A stretch of DNA of 64,000 nucleotides from Pseudomonas sp. MM213 (GCF_020423045.1 NZ_CP081943.1:2480001-2544000); one strand, 5' to 3'. Counted from the first letter of the stretch, positions 34,235-43,256 are shown. A program made the numbers and translations. Notes: a model not told the origin generated them from the sequence alone.

Positions 34235-35359
34235 ATGCCCTGGGACACGAGAGATACCATGAGCCTGAAAGAAGAGTTTGTTGCCTTAGCACGGCAACCC
34301 GGCAGCAATAAACGAGAACTGTGTCGACGGTTCGGCATCAGTCCGCAAACGGCCTACAAGTGGCTCAACCGCTACGAGACACACGGTCAGTCGGGACTGC
34401 AAGAGAAGTCCCGCAGACCTGCAACCAGCCCCAAGCTGACCCCTGCTGCTTTGGAGGCCGAAGTCTTAGCCCTCAGGCAAGAACATCCCGCATGGGGCGG
34501 ACGCACAATCAGCATCATCTTGAAAAAGCAGATCGCTCCCAGCACCGTCACCAATGTCCTGCGCAGGCACGGGCTGATTCAGCCTGCTCAGAATGAGCAA
34601 GAGGCCAAGCTGAGATTTGAACACGATGCGCCTAACGATCTGTGGCAGATGGATTTCAAGGGGCACTTCTCAACGCAAGAAGGCCGATGCCACCCCCTGA
34701 CTTTGTTGGACGACCACTCACGATTCAATTTGGCTATTCAGGCCTGCGATAACGAGCGCGGAGCCACGGTGAAGGAAAAGATGATTGAGGTATTCCAGCG
34801 CTTCGGATTACCAGCACGCATCAATGTTGATAACGGCCCGCCATGGGGCTCACCGCGCAACCCAGGTGAAATCACAGAGCTGAGTATCTGGCTGATTCGT
34901 TTAGGAATCCGGATCAGCTTCAGCCGCCCTTACCATCCCCAAACCAATGGGAAGATCGAGCGCTTCCACCGTTCACTCAAAGCCGAAGTGCTTGAGGGGC
35001 GTCAATTTTCCACGGTCAAGGAGGCTCAATCCGCGTTTGATCGATGGCGGGAGGTTTATAACCTGCAACGGCCTCATCAAGCGTTGAACTATCAAGTGCC
35101 GATGGACCGGTATCGCTCTAGCCCCTGGGCTTATCCGCAGCAACTATCGGAGTTTGAATACGGGCCGGACGATGTGTTGGCCAAGGTTTATCACAGCCGA
35201 TTTCGCTTTCAGAAACGCTATTTCAGCATCGCCAAGGGCTTGGTTGGGCAGCACATCGCAATACGGCCCAACCCTGAAAGAAATGGACTCTTTGACGTCT
35301 ACTTCTGCCATCACTTCCTAAGAACGTTCGACGTGAGCAAACCTGACTATGGGTCATAA
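34235..35359 (+). CDS. IS481-family transposase (DDE integrase core)
   Basis: A 374-residue transposase starting MPWDTRDTMSLKEEF. The N-terminal helix-turn-helix reads KRELCRRFGISPQTAYKWL. The rve-type catalytic core has the first Asp in LWQMDFKGH, the second in NVDNGPP and the Glu in NGKIERFHRSLKAE, so the DDE triad is complete. The ORF runs further upstream into the repeat arm, but that part lies partly outside the left inverted repeat and is not the gene. Confidence 0.93.
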   Translation: MPWDTRDTMSLKEEFVALARQPGSNKRELCRRFGISPQTAYKWLNRYETHGQSGLQEKSRRPATSPKLTPAALEAEVLALRQEHPAWGGRTISIILKKQIAPSTVTNVLRRHGLIQPAQNEQEAKLRFEHDAPNDLWQMDFKGHFSTQEGRCHPLTLLDDHSRFNLAIQACDNERGATVKEKMIEVFQRFGLPARINVDNGPPWGSPRNPGEITELSIWLIRLGIRISFSRPYHPQTNGKIERFHRSLKAEVLEGRQFSTVKEAQSAFDRWREVYNLQRPHQALNYQVPMDRYRSSPWAYPQQLSEFEYGPDDVLAKVYHSRFRFQKRYFSIAKGLVGQHIAIRPNPERNGLFDVYFCHHFLRTFDVSKPDYGS

Positions 35360-35360
35360 T

Positions 35361-35410
35361 GTGTCAACCATGTCCCCGCACATGTGTCCACCATGTGTCC
35401 GGTCCGTACA
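35361..35410 (-). repeat. Right terminal inverted repeat of the IS element
   Basis: Ends with GGTCCGTACA, the inverse of the left end. It is followed by the second GGCTTTT target copy. Confidence 0.92.
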
Positions 35411-35631
35411 GGCTTTTCCAAAGTGACTCGCCGTAAGGGCGAAACCAATAGCCGCCGTTACCGCAGAAACGGATATACCCCCACCCAACCCCAAAAACCC
35501 CCTCAACATCACACTCGAACAGCAGTTTTAAGGCCCCACCCGTCGGCAAAAGTCTGGATAAATCGCATCAAGGTCGCTATCGGGACAGTGCTGACCGTTT
35601 AAGTTGGCAAGATTGACTCACCCACCCTCAC

Positions 35632-35691
35632 CCCCACCTTGGGGGAACACGGTCATATTTATGTCATGTCAGGTCCGCAAGCTCGGACCTG
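35632..35691 (+). other. Two hairpins in the leader of the 64-residue protein gene
   Basis: CCCCCA-CCT-TGGGGG (about 35631-35645) and CAGGTCCG-CAAGCT-CGGACCTG (about 35670-35691) lie 40-100 bp before the start codon. Neither has a full U-run. They could act in leader regulation or mark the end of an upstream transcript. Confidence 0.4.
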
Positions 35692-35729
35692 TCCGCCAAC
35701 AACAGGTTGATAACAACAAGGACGACCAC

Positions 35730-35924
35730 ATGCCCACACAACACCCGCACCGCAACCTCGGTTTGTGCACCTCCAGCAAGGTCTACAACGCCCTGACCGA
35801 ACTCAAGCACCTGGAAGGTCATCGCAGCGCCAAGTTTCTTTCGCTGCTGGCCGAAAACCTTGTGCGAAAAGGCCTGCTCAACGAACAGGAAGTGGTCCAT
35901 ATGCTGGACCTGGTGGTCGACTGA
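35730..35924 (+). CDS. 64-residue hypothetical protein
   Basis: Starts MPTQHPHRNLGLCTSSKVYN after AAGGACG. It is predicted to be all alpha, with KVYNALTELKHLEGHRSAKF, SLLAENLVRKGLLNEQEV and a hydrophobic end. No signal peptide or membrane helix. The pattern looks like a small cytoplasmic helical adaptor, but I recognise no family. Two hairpins lie in its leader. Confidence 0.65.
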   Translation: MPTQHPHRNLGLCTSSKVYNALTELKHLEGHRSAKFLSLLAENLVRKGLLNEQEVVHMLDLVVD

Positions 35925-36036
35925 CCGACAGACGGTCGTTTGCACCCGCTGCCGTCAATGTCGACTATCGAAAGCGATGATTGTTCGTTCGCGCAGCAGA
36001 CCCGTAAGGTAGCTCCATAGATTGATGGAGGTACTT

Positions 36037-36219
36037 ATGTCCCAGGTTCAAATCATGTCCGTTATTGGCAGCGCCGTTCCCGCCTCGCTTAGAGAGCTAG
36101 GATTGCTCGCCTGTTGGTATCTGGTCCAGGACGGTGAACAGATCAGCGGTCCGCTCCCATCGCTGACCGCCGCCAAGGCGCTGTCGCAGAGCTTCGACGC
36201 CGGCCGACTCAACGCTTAA
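36037..36219 (+). CDS. 60-residue hypothetical protein
   Basis: Starts MSQVQIMSVIGSAVPASLRE after a GGAGG ribosome binding site. The middle reads YLVQDGEQISGPLPSLTAAK, which resembles short modules with a W-x-L-x-x-x-G-E-x-x-x-G-P pattern (GYF_2-like), though too short to assign. It converges with the AI-2E family gene; the two stop codons share the palindrome TTAA at 36216-36219. Confidence 0.65.
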   Translation: MSQVQIMSVIGSAVPASLRELGLLACWYLVQDGEQISGPLPSLTAAKALSQSFDAGRLNA

Positions 36220-37277
36220 GGCAACTGCACCCGCGGTTTGGTTTCCATGAAAATCGCCCAGCTCGACATAAACAGCGCGGCGATCAACGGTCCGATGACA
36301 AAGCCATTGAGCCCGAAAATCGCCAGGCCGCCGAGGGTCGAGATGAGGATCAGATAGTCCGGCATCTTCGTGTCCTTGCCCACCAGGATCGGGCGCAGCA
36401 CGTTGTCCACCAGGCCAATCACGAACACCCCGAACAACCCCAGCACCACGCCCTGCCAGATCGCCCCGCTGAACAGGAAAAACGCGGCCACCGGCGCCCA
36501 GACAATTCCTGCGCCGACCGCTGGCAACAGCGACAGAAACGCCATCAACACCGCCCAGAGCAACGAGCTCGGGATGTCCAGAAACCAGAAAATAAAACCG
36601 CCCAATGCGCCTTGAGTGACCGCCACAAAAAGGTTGCCCTTCACCGTGGCGCGCACCACGCGGTTGAACTTGAGCTGCAAACGGCGTTTCTGGTGTTCTT
36701 CCAGCGGCACGGCGGCGCGCACTTTGCGCGCCAGTTCTGCACCGTCGCGCAAAAAGAAGAACAACAGGTACAGCATGATGAAAAAACCCACCACGAAATC
36801 AAACGTACCCTGACCGAAACTGAAGGCTTTGTTGGCGATGAACTCATTGCCCGTCACCGCACTCTTGATGATTTTCTCCCGCAGCCCCTCCAGCTCGCCG
36901 ATCCCGGCGCGATCGAGCAAGTGCTGGAAGTACGGAGGCAGGCTGTGTTTGAAATGCGTGATGTACCCCGCGATGTCCAGCTCGCCGCTTTCGATGCTCT
37001 TGTAAAGCGCCGCCCCCTCCTGGACCAGCAGAATACTGAGGATGATCACCGGCAGGATCGCAATGACCATGCAAATGCTCAACGTCAGCATTGACGTCAG
37101 GTTGCGCTCCCAGCCGAACTTCAGTTGCAGTCGCCGCTGCAGCGGCGCGAAGAGAATGCCGAGGATCACCGCCCAGAACACCGCGCCGTAGAACGGCAGC
37201 AAAATCCAGATAAACGCGGCGGTCACCAACCCCAGCAAAATCACCAGTGATTTGTCTTGTACCTTCTCTTCGTTCAT
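36216..37277 (-). CDS. AI-2E family transporter (PerM/TqsA family)
   Basis: A 353-residue polytopic membrane protein with about seven or eight helices. Family segments include FYGAVFWAVILGILFAPL near the N-terminus, GGFIFWFLDIPSSLLWAVLM and a late LGGLAIFGLNGFVIGPLIAA motif. Members export autoinducer-2 or act as ion antiporters; the true substrate in pseudomonads, many of which do not make AI-2, is unclear. It stands alone and diverges from trhP. Confidence 0.9.
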   Translation of the reverse strand: MNEEKVQDKSLVILLGLVTAAFIWILLPFYGAVFWAVILGILFAPLQRRLQLKFGWERNLTSMLTLSICMVIAILPVIILSILLVQEGAALYKSIESGELDIAGYITHFKHSLPPYFQHLLDRAGIGELEGLREKIIKSAVTGNEFIANKAFSFGQGTFDFVVGFFIMLYLLFFFLRDGAELARKVRAAVPLEEHQKRRLQLKFNRVVRATVKGNLFVAVTQGALGGFIFWFLDIPSSLLWAVLMAFLSLLPAVGAGIVWAPVAAFFLFSGAIWQGVVLGLFGVFVIGLVDNVLRPILVGKDTKMPDYLILISTLGGLAIFGLNGFVIGPLIAALFMSSWAIFMETKPRVQLP

Positions 37278-37451
37278 GTCCGATCCATGTCAGTCCGCAG
37301 GGCACAGGCCCTTGTACCAAGAGCCGTCCTGATGCTTAGTCCGCCACGGTTCGCGCGAGTGCCATCCGTTTGTTCATCAAGCATAGATCCAGATCAATGA
37401 ATGCCACGGGCATGCCGATTATCCTCGCCGGCTTTTGCGATCGACCCGCCC

Positions 37452-38777
37452 ATGACCCTTTTCACACCTGAGCTGCTCGCCCCCGCCGGCACCCTGAAAA
37501 ACATGCGTTATGCCTTCGCCTATGGCGCCGACGCGGTGTACGCCGGTCAGCCTCGCTACAGCCTGCGGGTGCGCAACAACGAATTCGATCACGCCAACCT
37601 CGCGCTCGGCATTCGCGAGGCCCAGGCACAGGGCAAGCGCTTTTACGTGGTGGTGAACATCGCCCCGCACAACGCCAAACTCAAAACCTTCCTCAAGGAC
37701 CTGGAGCCGGTGATTGCCATGGCACCGGACGCGCTGATCATGTCCGACCCGGGCCTGATCATGCTGGTGCGTCGGCACTTCCCGCAGATGCCGATCCACC
37801 TGTCGGTGCAAGCCAACACGGTCAACTGGGCGAGTGTCGAGTTCTGGCAGCAACAAGGCTTGAGCCGGATCATCCTGTCGCGGGAACTGTCCCTGGAAGA
37901 AATCGCCGAAATCCGCCAGCAAGTGCCCGCCATGGAGCTGGAAGTATTCGTCCACGGCGCGTTGTGCATGGCCTATTCCGGTCGCTGCCTGCTGTCGGGC
38001 TACATGAACAAACGCGATGCCAATCAGGGCAGTTGCACCAATGCCTGTCGCTGGAAGTACTCGGCGCAAGAAGCCACGGAAAATCTGCTCGGCGACATCG
38101 TGCAGACCTTCCAGCCCGAACCGACGCTGGGGATCGGCGCGCCCACCGATCAGGTATTCCTGTTGCAGGAAGCCAACCGCCCCGACGAACTGATGCCGGC
38201 CTTCGAAGACGAACACGGCACCTACATCATGAACGCCAAGGACCTGCGCGCCGTGCAGCACGTCGAGCGCCTGACGCAGATGGGGGTGCATTCGCTGAAA
38301 ATCGAAGGGCGGACCAAATCTCACTTTTACTGCGCGCGCACCACTCAGGTTTACCGTCGGGCGATCGACGATGCGGTGGCCGGTCGCGACTTCGACCGGG
38401 GCCTGATGACCGATCTGGAATCCCTCGCCCAGCGCGGTTACACCGAAGGTTTTCTGCGTCGTCACGTGCATGACGAATACCAGAATTATCAGAACGGCAG
38501 CTCAGTGTCGGAGCGACAGCAATTTGTCGGCGAATTGACCGGCGAGCGGCGTGACCGGCTGGCGGAAGTCAAAGTGAAGAACCGCTTTGGCCTGGGCGAT
38601 CACATGGAACTGATGACGCCCAAGGGAAACTTCCACTTCGATTTGCATCAGTTGCAGAACATCAAAGGCCAGCCCATCGATGTGGCGCCGGGGGATGGGC
38701 ACACCGTGTACCTGCCGATACCGGATGCGGTGGATTTGCGCTTCGGGTTGTTGATGCGGGATGTGCGCGAGATGTGA
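37452..38777 (+). CDS. trhP: Prephenate-dependent tRNA uridine(34) hydroxylase TrhP (YegQ, peptidase U32 family)
   Basis: A 441-residue protein starting MTLFTPELLAPAGTLKN. U32 family landmarks are AYGADAVYAGQPRYSLR, the cysteine-rich GALCMAYSGRCLLSGYM and GSCTNACRWKY (likely iron-sulfur ligands), and SLKIEGRTKSHFYCARTT. TrhP catalyses 5-hydroxylation of uridine 34 in tRNAs, the first step to cmo5U or mcmo5U. The upstream 17-residue extension of the ORF lacks a ribosome binding site. Confidence 0.92.
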   Translation: MTLFTPELLAPAGTLKNMRYAFAYGADAVYAGQPRYSLRVRNNEFDHANLALGIREAQAQGKRFYVVVNIAPHNAKLKTFLKDLEPVIAMAPDALIMSDPGLIMLVRRHFPQMPIHLSVQANTVNWASVEFWQQQGLSRIILSRELSLEEIAEIRQQVPAMELEVFVHGALCMAYSGRCLLSGYMNKRDANQGSCTNACRWKYSAQEATENLLGDIVQTFQPEPTLGIGAPTDQVFLLQEANRPDELMPAFEDEHGTYIMNAKDLRAVQHVERLTQMGVHSLKIEGRTKSHFYCARTTQVYRRAIDDAVAGRDFDRGLMTDLESLAQRGYTEGFLRRHVHDEYQNYQNGSSVSERQQFVGELTGERRDRLAEVKVKNRFGLGDHMELMTPKGNFHFDLHQLQNIKGQPIDVAPGDGHTVYLPIPDAVDLRFGLLMRDVREM

Positions 38778-38818
38778 TCTTCGATCAACACCGCTATCCC
38801 CAAAACACCGCAACCTCT

Positions 38819-38906
38819 GTAGGAGCCGGCTTGCTGGCGATCCATGCGACGCGGTCTGTCAAATGAACCGCGTCGCCTGGATCGCCAGCAAGCCGGCTCC
38901 TACAGG
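38819..38906. repeat. REPIN between trhP and a LysR gene
   Basis: Forward TGTAGGAGCCGGCTTGCTGGCGAT and a perfect inverted partner, with about 40 bp between that themselves pair (GACGCGGT/ACCGCGTC). It occupies a convergent interval. Confidence 0.92.
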
Positions 38907-38919
38907 GGGCGCGGTGTTC

Positions 38920-39783
38920 TTACGTGAACTCCTCGCGCAACATCGCCACAAACGCTTCTCGCGCCGGGTGAACCCCGGCGTTTTCATGCCAGTAAAACAG
39001 GTTGTCGATGGCGGTCAGTTCAGGGAACTCATAACCCGCACAACCAGCGCCCTTGGCGTACTGATCGAACACCCCTTTAGGCACCAGAGCGACCCCCGCC
39101 CCCGCGCTGACGCACCCGACAATCGCGCCGTAACTCGCCAGGCTGACAATCGGCAGCGCCTGCCCCTGGCGCAACAACCAATGTTCCAGCGCCGCACGGT
39201 AAGGACACCCCTGAGGCCACATGAACACGGTCTTGTCCTGCAAATCGGCGATCTCGCGCACCGGCCCCAACGACGTCGAGGCAATCAGCAGCAGCTCCTC
39301 GCGGTACATCGGCGTGCGCTTGAGTTGTGAGCGCTCGACATCCACCGCGACGATTGCGCCGTCGAGCCGGTGGTTGGCGGTGTCATCGAGCAATTGGCCC
39401 CAGGTGCCGGTGGTCAGCTCCAGCGCCACCGCCGGATAACGCTTGTGGAACTTGGCGAGCAAACGCGGCAAGCGACCGGTGGCCGACGATTCGATGGCGC
39501 CGATGCGCAACGGGCCGGACGGCTCGGCGGCGGGGTCGACCGCCCGTTTGGCCTCAGCCGTCATGGCGAGAATCTTCGAGGCGTAGGCCAGAAAGGTCTG
39601 CCCCGACGGACTGATGCGCAACCCTCTGCCTTCGCGGATAAATAACGCGACGCCCAACTCCGCTTCCAGCGACTTGATCCGTGCCGTGATGTTCGACGGC
39701 ACGCAATGCAACAGCTCGGCCGCCCGGGCGATGCTGCCGACGTCGGCCACGGTCTTGAACATGCGAATCTGTGCCAGCTCCAT
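38920..39783 (-). CDS. LysR-family transcriptional regulator
   Basis: A 287-residue regulator. Helix-turn-helix at residues 3-60 (MFKTVADVGSIARAAELLH, then VPSNITARIKSLEAELG). The effector domain follows, with GPLRIGAIESSATGRLP at its start. It diverges from the EamA transporter gene with roughly 90 bp between them, the usual arrangement for a LysR regulator of an exporter. The effector is unknown. Confidence 0.92.
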   Translation of the reverse strand: MELAQIRMFKTVADVGSIARAAELLHCVPSNITARIKSLEAELGVALFIREGRGLRISPSGQTFLAYASKILAMTAEAKRAVDPAAEPSGPLRIGAIESSATGRLPRLLAKFHKRYPAVALELTTGTWGQLLDDTANHRLDGAIVAVDVERSQLKRTPMYREELLLIASTSLGPVREIADLQDKTVFMWPQGCPYRAALEHWLLRQGQALPIVSLASYGAIVGCVSAGAGVALVPKGVFDQYAKGAGCAGYEFPELTAIDNLFYWHENAGVHPAREAFVAMLREEFT

Positions 39784-39869
39784 ACATCACCCAAAGTGAA
39801 CGGTTAGCGCAGTATAAGTCAGTTGTGGCGAACGGTCCGCATTCTGATACTCGAAGCATCTGCCCACAG

Positions 39870-40787
39870 GTGCCCGACCATGAAAGCGCTCTCAACCGCC
39901 ACCCCCCCCTCAAAATCATCCTGGCCATGGCCTTCGTCGTCGCGTGCTGGGGCTATTCCCCGACCGGTATTCACATCGGCTTGCAAGCCTATGATCCCGG
40001 GCATCTGGCATTGCTGCGGTTTCTGCTGGCGTCGGTGTTCATGGCGCTGGTTGCGGTGTTCAAAGGCATCAGCCTGCCGACCCTTCGCGATCTGCCGCTG
40101 CTGTTCGGCCTCGGCTTTTTTGCGGTGAGCCTGCACCACGTGGCGATCAATTTTGGTCAGCAAGGGGTCAGCGCCGGTGCGTCCAGCGTGCTCGCGCAAT
40201 CGACGCCCTTGTTCAGCACGCTGCTGGCGCGCTTCGTGTTCAAAGACCAGGTGAGCGCGTGGCGCTGGGGCTGTGTTTTTCTGGGATTGATCGGCGTGGT
40301 GATTGTGGTGGCGGGCGATCGCGGACTGGGCAGCATCGACGCCCATGGCCTGTTGATTCTGCTGGCGGCGGTGTCCTGGAGTTTCTACTTCGCGTTGCAG
40401 AAACATCACTCCGGGCGTTACGACGGGCTGACACTGGTCTGCTACACGGTGTGGTCGGGGACCGCGTTGTTACTGGTTTATCTGCCGGGGTTGGCGGCAC
40501 AAGCGGTCAACGCGCCGATGCAGGTGCAACTGGCAGTGCTGGCGCTGGGCATTTTTCCGAGCGCGCTCGCCTACCTGGCCTGGGCATTTGTGTTGACTCA
40601 CGTTGATTTGAGCCGGGCGACGATGACGCTGTATCTGGTGCCGCCGACGGCCATGGCGATTGCCTCGTTTGGCTTGGGGGAACGGCCGACGGTGATGATC
40701 GTTGTCGGGGGGACGGTGGTGTTGGTCAGTGTGTTGGCGTTGAATCTGGAGCGGCGGTTTGTGGCGATTCGGGTGGCGGGCGTTTGA
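39870..40787 (+). CDS. EamA-type (DMT superfamily) transporter, start region frameshifted or phase-variable
   Basis: The body of the gene is a typical ten-helix drug/metabolite transporter with two EamA repeats (first LKIILAMAFVVACWGYSPTG; second HGLLILLAAVSWSFYFALQK). The best start, ATG at 39880 preceded by AGGTG, is out of frame with the body. The switch occurs at a C8 tract (39902-39909): nine C would give an in-frame MKALSTATPPLKIILAM. In the given sequence the in-frame start would have to be GTG at 39870, without a ribosome binding site, or an internal codon. This may be phase variation, mutation or an assembly error. Confidence 0.8.
   Translation: MPDHESALNRHPPLKIILAMAFVVACWGYSPTGIHIGLQAYDPGHLALLRFLLASVFMALVAVFKGISLPTLRDLPLLFGLGFFAVSLHHVAINFGQQGVSAGASSVLAQSTPLFSTLLARFVFKDQVSAWRWGCVFLGLIGVVIVVAGDRGLGSIDAHGLLILLAAVSWSFYFALQKHHSGRYDGLTLVCYTVWSGTALLLVYLPGLAAQAVNAPMQVQLAVLALGIFPSALAYLAWAFVLTHVDLSRATMTLYLVPPTAMAIASFGLGERPTVMIVVGGTVVLVSVLALNLERRFVAIRVAGV
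39902..39909 (+). repeat. C8 homopolymer at the EamA transporter start
   Basis: Eight consecutive C at the point where the ATG frame and the transporter frame diverge; loss of one C from nine would explain the shift. Confidence 0.7.
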
Positions 40788-40811
40788 TGGGTGTTTTGTG
40801 GTGATGGGGCT

Positions 40812-40844
40812 GGCGCCTTCGCCGGCAAGCCGGCTCCTACAGGG
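40812..40844. repeat. Single inverted REP after the EamA gene
   Basis: CGCCTTCGCCGGCAAGCCGG followed by CTCCTACAGG; a lone REP unit without partner. Confidence 0.85.
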
Positions 40845-40887
40845 GATCGCGGTTCGGCTCTGCGCCAGCCGGATCCCGCGAAGGCGG

Positions 40888-41613
40888 TTAATCGCGATCC
40901 GCCAGAAACCGGTCCCGGCTGTTGGTCAGGTGCAGCCACATTGCCGCCCGCGCCGCGTCCGCGTCCTGACGCTTGATCGCGTTGAGAATCGCCTCGTGTT
41001 CCAGATTGGCCAACTGCCCCAGCTTGCTCAAATCCGCCGCGCCACGTTCAGCCGCGTTGACGCGGGTGCGGGGGATCATCGCGCTGCCCAGGTGCTGCAT
41101 GATTTCCGTGAAGCAGACATTGCCGGTGGCCTCGGCGATCAGCAGATGGAAACGCCTGTCGGCTTCGACGCAGCTGTCGTTGTTGGCGAGCAGGCTTTGA
41201 TAATCGTCCAGCGCTTCGCGCATTTGTGCCAATTGCGGGTCCGTGCGCCGAATCGCCGCCAACGCAGCGGCCTGGGTTTCGAGGCCCAGGCGCAACTCCA
41301 GGATGCTGCGCACGCCCAGCGCGGTATCGACATTCAGTCGTAGCCCCTGCTCCGGTGCGCGCTCGATAACGAACGTGCCGATGCCGTGCCGGGTTTCCAC
41401 CAGCCCCGACGCCTGCAACTTCGAGATCGCCTCGCGCACCACAGTGCGACTGACCCCGTGCTCCTGAACGATGCTGTTCTCCGACGGCAACTTGTCCCCC
41501 GGCAGCATCTGGCCGAGCAGGATGCTCTGGGTCAGTTTCGCGACCAGGTCATGGGCCAGGTTGTGAGTGCGCTTGCGGGCAGGCGCGTCGAGGTCATCTT
41601 GCATGGCAATCAT
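40888..41613 (-). CDS. GntR/FadR-family regulator with FCD domain, probable glucarate regulator
   Basis: A 241-residue FadR-type regulator. Winged helix-turn-helix at residues 15-80 (GDKLPSENSIVQEHGVSRTV, VREAISKLQASGLVETRHG). The FCD ligand domain (about 95-235) shows the metal/ligand His residues in DRRFHLLIAEATGN and LANLEHEAILNAI. It is divergent from gudP-gudD, which makes it the likely regulator of glucarate use. Start is at 41613 or at the in-frame ATG at 41604. Confidence 0.88.
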   Translation of the reverse strand: MIAMQDDLDAPARKRTHNLAHDLVAKLTQSILLGQMLPGDKLPSENSIVQEHGVSRTVVREAISKLQASGLVETRHGIGTFVIERAPEQGLRLNVDTALGVRSILELRLGLETQAAALAAIRRTDPQLAQMREALDDYQSLLANNDSCVEADRRFHLLIAEATGNVCFTEIMQHLGSAMIPRTRVNAAERGAADLSKLGQLANLEHEAILNAIKRQDADAARAAMWLHLTNSRDRFLADRD

Positions 41614-41680
41614 CCGAAAGCAGGGCTAAGCGGATCGTAGCACTGCGGTCGAACGGTTTCTCAAGAAAACCGCCTCCAAC

Positions 41681-41691
41681 TTGTATGACAA
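41681..41691. promoter_or_regulatory. Candidate FCD-regulator operator upstream of gudP
   Basis: TTGT-ATG-ACAA is a dyad of the type bound by FCD GntR proteins, and TTGTATGA occurs again at 41815-41822. Both lie in the interval between the regulator and gudP. Confidence 0.5.
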
Positions 41692-41885
41692 CACTCAACA
41701 AAACAGACATCCAAGACAAAAACAAAGCATACAAACACCCCTAAACTGAATAAAAAATGACCTTAACCATACTATTTTGTTGAGCATTACCTCTTGCAGG
41801 ATAAAAAAATGTAGTTGTATGATGTCTAGCAACAACGCCACACCTGCAACACCCCGCATAAAAATAATCAGTGGGAGAAAACCAA

Positions 41886-43232
41886 GTGAATACATCCGTA
41901 TCCGGGATGCACGACGGTGCCGATTCGGTCCTGAAGTCCGCCATCTCGAAAGTGAAACGCCACGTTCTGCCGCTGTTCGTCATCATGTTCATCGTCAACT
42001 ACATCGACCGCGTGAACATCGGCTTCGTCCGCGCCCACATGGAACATGACCTGGGCATTGGTGCTGCCGCCTACGGCCTCGGTGCCGGCCTGTTCTTCAT
42101 CGGCTACGCGCTGTTCGAAGTCCCCTCCAACATCCTTCTGCAAAAAGTCGGCGCACGAATCTGGCTGACCCGCATCATGCTGACCTGGGGTCTGGTGGCC
42201 GCCTGCATGGCGTTCATCCAGAACGAAACCCACTTCTACATCCTGCGATTCCTGTTGGGCGTGGCTGAAGCCGGCTTCTTCCCCGGGGTGATTTATTACT
42301 TCACGCGCTGGTTGCCCGGGGTAGAACGCGGCAAGGCCATCGCGATCTTCCTCAGCGGCTCGGCCATTGCCTCTCTGATCTCCGGCCCGTTGTCCGGGTT
42401 GCTCCTGCAAATCAGCGGGTTCGGCATGCACGGCTGGCAATGGATGTATTTCATTGAAGGCATGTTCTCGGTCGGGCTGTGCGTATTCGTCTGGTTCTGG
42501 CTCGACTCCAAACCCCACGACGCCAAATGGCTGAGCCGCGATGAGCAAGACGCGCTGGTCAAAGCCATCGATGACGAGCAACTGGCCCGCGAAGCCGCGA
42601 CGCCGATCAAACCGTCGCTGGGCACGCTGCTCAAGGATCGCCAGATCATCCTGTTCTGCCTGATCTACTTCTTCATCCAGCTGACCATTTACGCCGCGAC
42701 CTTCTGGCTGCCGAGCATCATCAAGAAGATGGGCGACCTCAGCGACGTTCAGGTCGGGCTGTTCAACTCGATCCCGTGGTTGCTGTCGATTGTCGGCATG
42801 TACGCCTTCGCATCGCTCTCGACGAAATGGAAACACCAGCAAGCCTGGGTGGCCGCTGCCCTGCTGATCGCTGCGGCGGGGATGTTCATGTCCACCACCG
42901 GCGGGCCGGTCTTCGCTTTCGTGGCGATCTGCTTCGCAGCACTGGGTTTCAAATCGGCTTCTTCGCTGTTCTGGCCAATCCCTCAGGCGTACCTGGATGC
43001 ACGGATCGCCGCTGGCGTGATCGCGCTGATCAACTCCGTGGGCAACCTCGGCGGCTTCGTCGCGCCGACCACTTTCGGCCTGCTGGAACAACACACCGGC
43101 TCGATTCAAGGCGGGCTGTACGGCCTCGCCGCGACCTCGATCATCGCCGCGATCATCGTCTTCGCTGCACGCAACACACCGAAAACCGCACCGGCCGTTG
43201 CGCTGGGCAAACCAACGCCCAACCACGCCTGA
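41886..43232 (+). CDS. gudP: D-glucarate/galactarate MFS permease
   Basis: A 448-residue anion:cation symporter of the MFS with twelve helices. The start GTG (VNTSVSGMHDGADS) has GGGAG eight bases upstream. Family segments include NYIDRVNIGFVRAHM, LGAGLFFIGYALFEVPSNI and GFFPGVIYYFTRWLP, which are typical of the glucarate/galactonate/hexuronate permease group. The following gene encodes glucarate dehydratase 24 bp downstream, so the substrate is most likely D-glucarate. Confidence 0.88.
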   Translation: MNTSVSGMHDGADSVLKSAISKVKRHVLPLFVIMFIVNYIDRVNIGFVRAHMEHDLGIGAAAYGLGAGLFFIGYALFEVPSNILLQKVGARIWLTRIMLTWGLVAACMAFIQNETHFYILRFLLGVAEAGFFPGVIYYFTRWLPGVERGKAIAIFLSGSAIASLISGPLSGLLLQISGFGMHGWQWMYFIEGMFSVGLCVFVWFWLDSKPHDAKWLSRDEQDALVKAIDDEQLAREAATPIKPSLGTLLKDRQIILFCLIYFFIQLTIYAATFWLPSIIKKMGDLSDVQVGLFNSIPWLLSIVGMYAFASLSTKWKHQQAWVAAALLIAAAGMFMSTTGGPVFAFVAICFAALGFKSASSLFWPIPQAYLDARIAAGVIALINSVGNLGGFVAPTTFGLLEQHTGSIQGGLYGLAATSIIAAIIVFAARNTPKTAPAVALGKPTPNHA

Positions 43233-43256
43233 TCGCTGCTATTTAAGGACAAGAAC

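Larger units (their letters stand above)
34152..35410 (+). mobile_element. IS481-family insertion sequence, complete
   Basis: A 1259-bp element with one transposase gene, 50-bp imperfect terminal inverted repeats starting TGTACGGACCGG and a 7-bp target duplication (GGCTTTT). Ends, ORF and duplication are all intact, so the insertion looks recent and possibly active. It sits in the outer hairpin of the right arm of composite repeat C, within the T-run after the stem. Confidence 0.93.
33315..35476. repeat. Composite inverted repeat, copy C, interrupted by an IS element
   Basis: Left arm about 33315-33630, REP-rich centre 33641-33877, right arm inverted from about 33918 to 34151 and resuming after the IS at 35411, ending at 35476 in GGATAT. 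Without the IS and one target duplication copy, the element is 896 bp, the size of copy A. The left arm has the AGCGC/GCGCT hairpin version and the right arm the AGCCC/GGGCT version with an extra A in each CCAAG unit. Confidence 0.9.
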
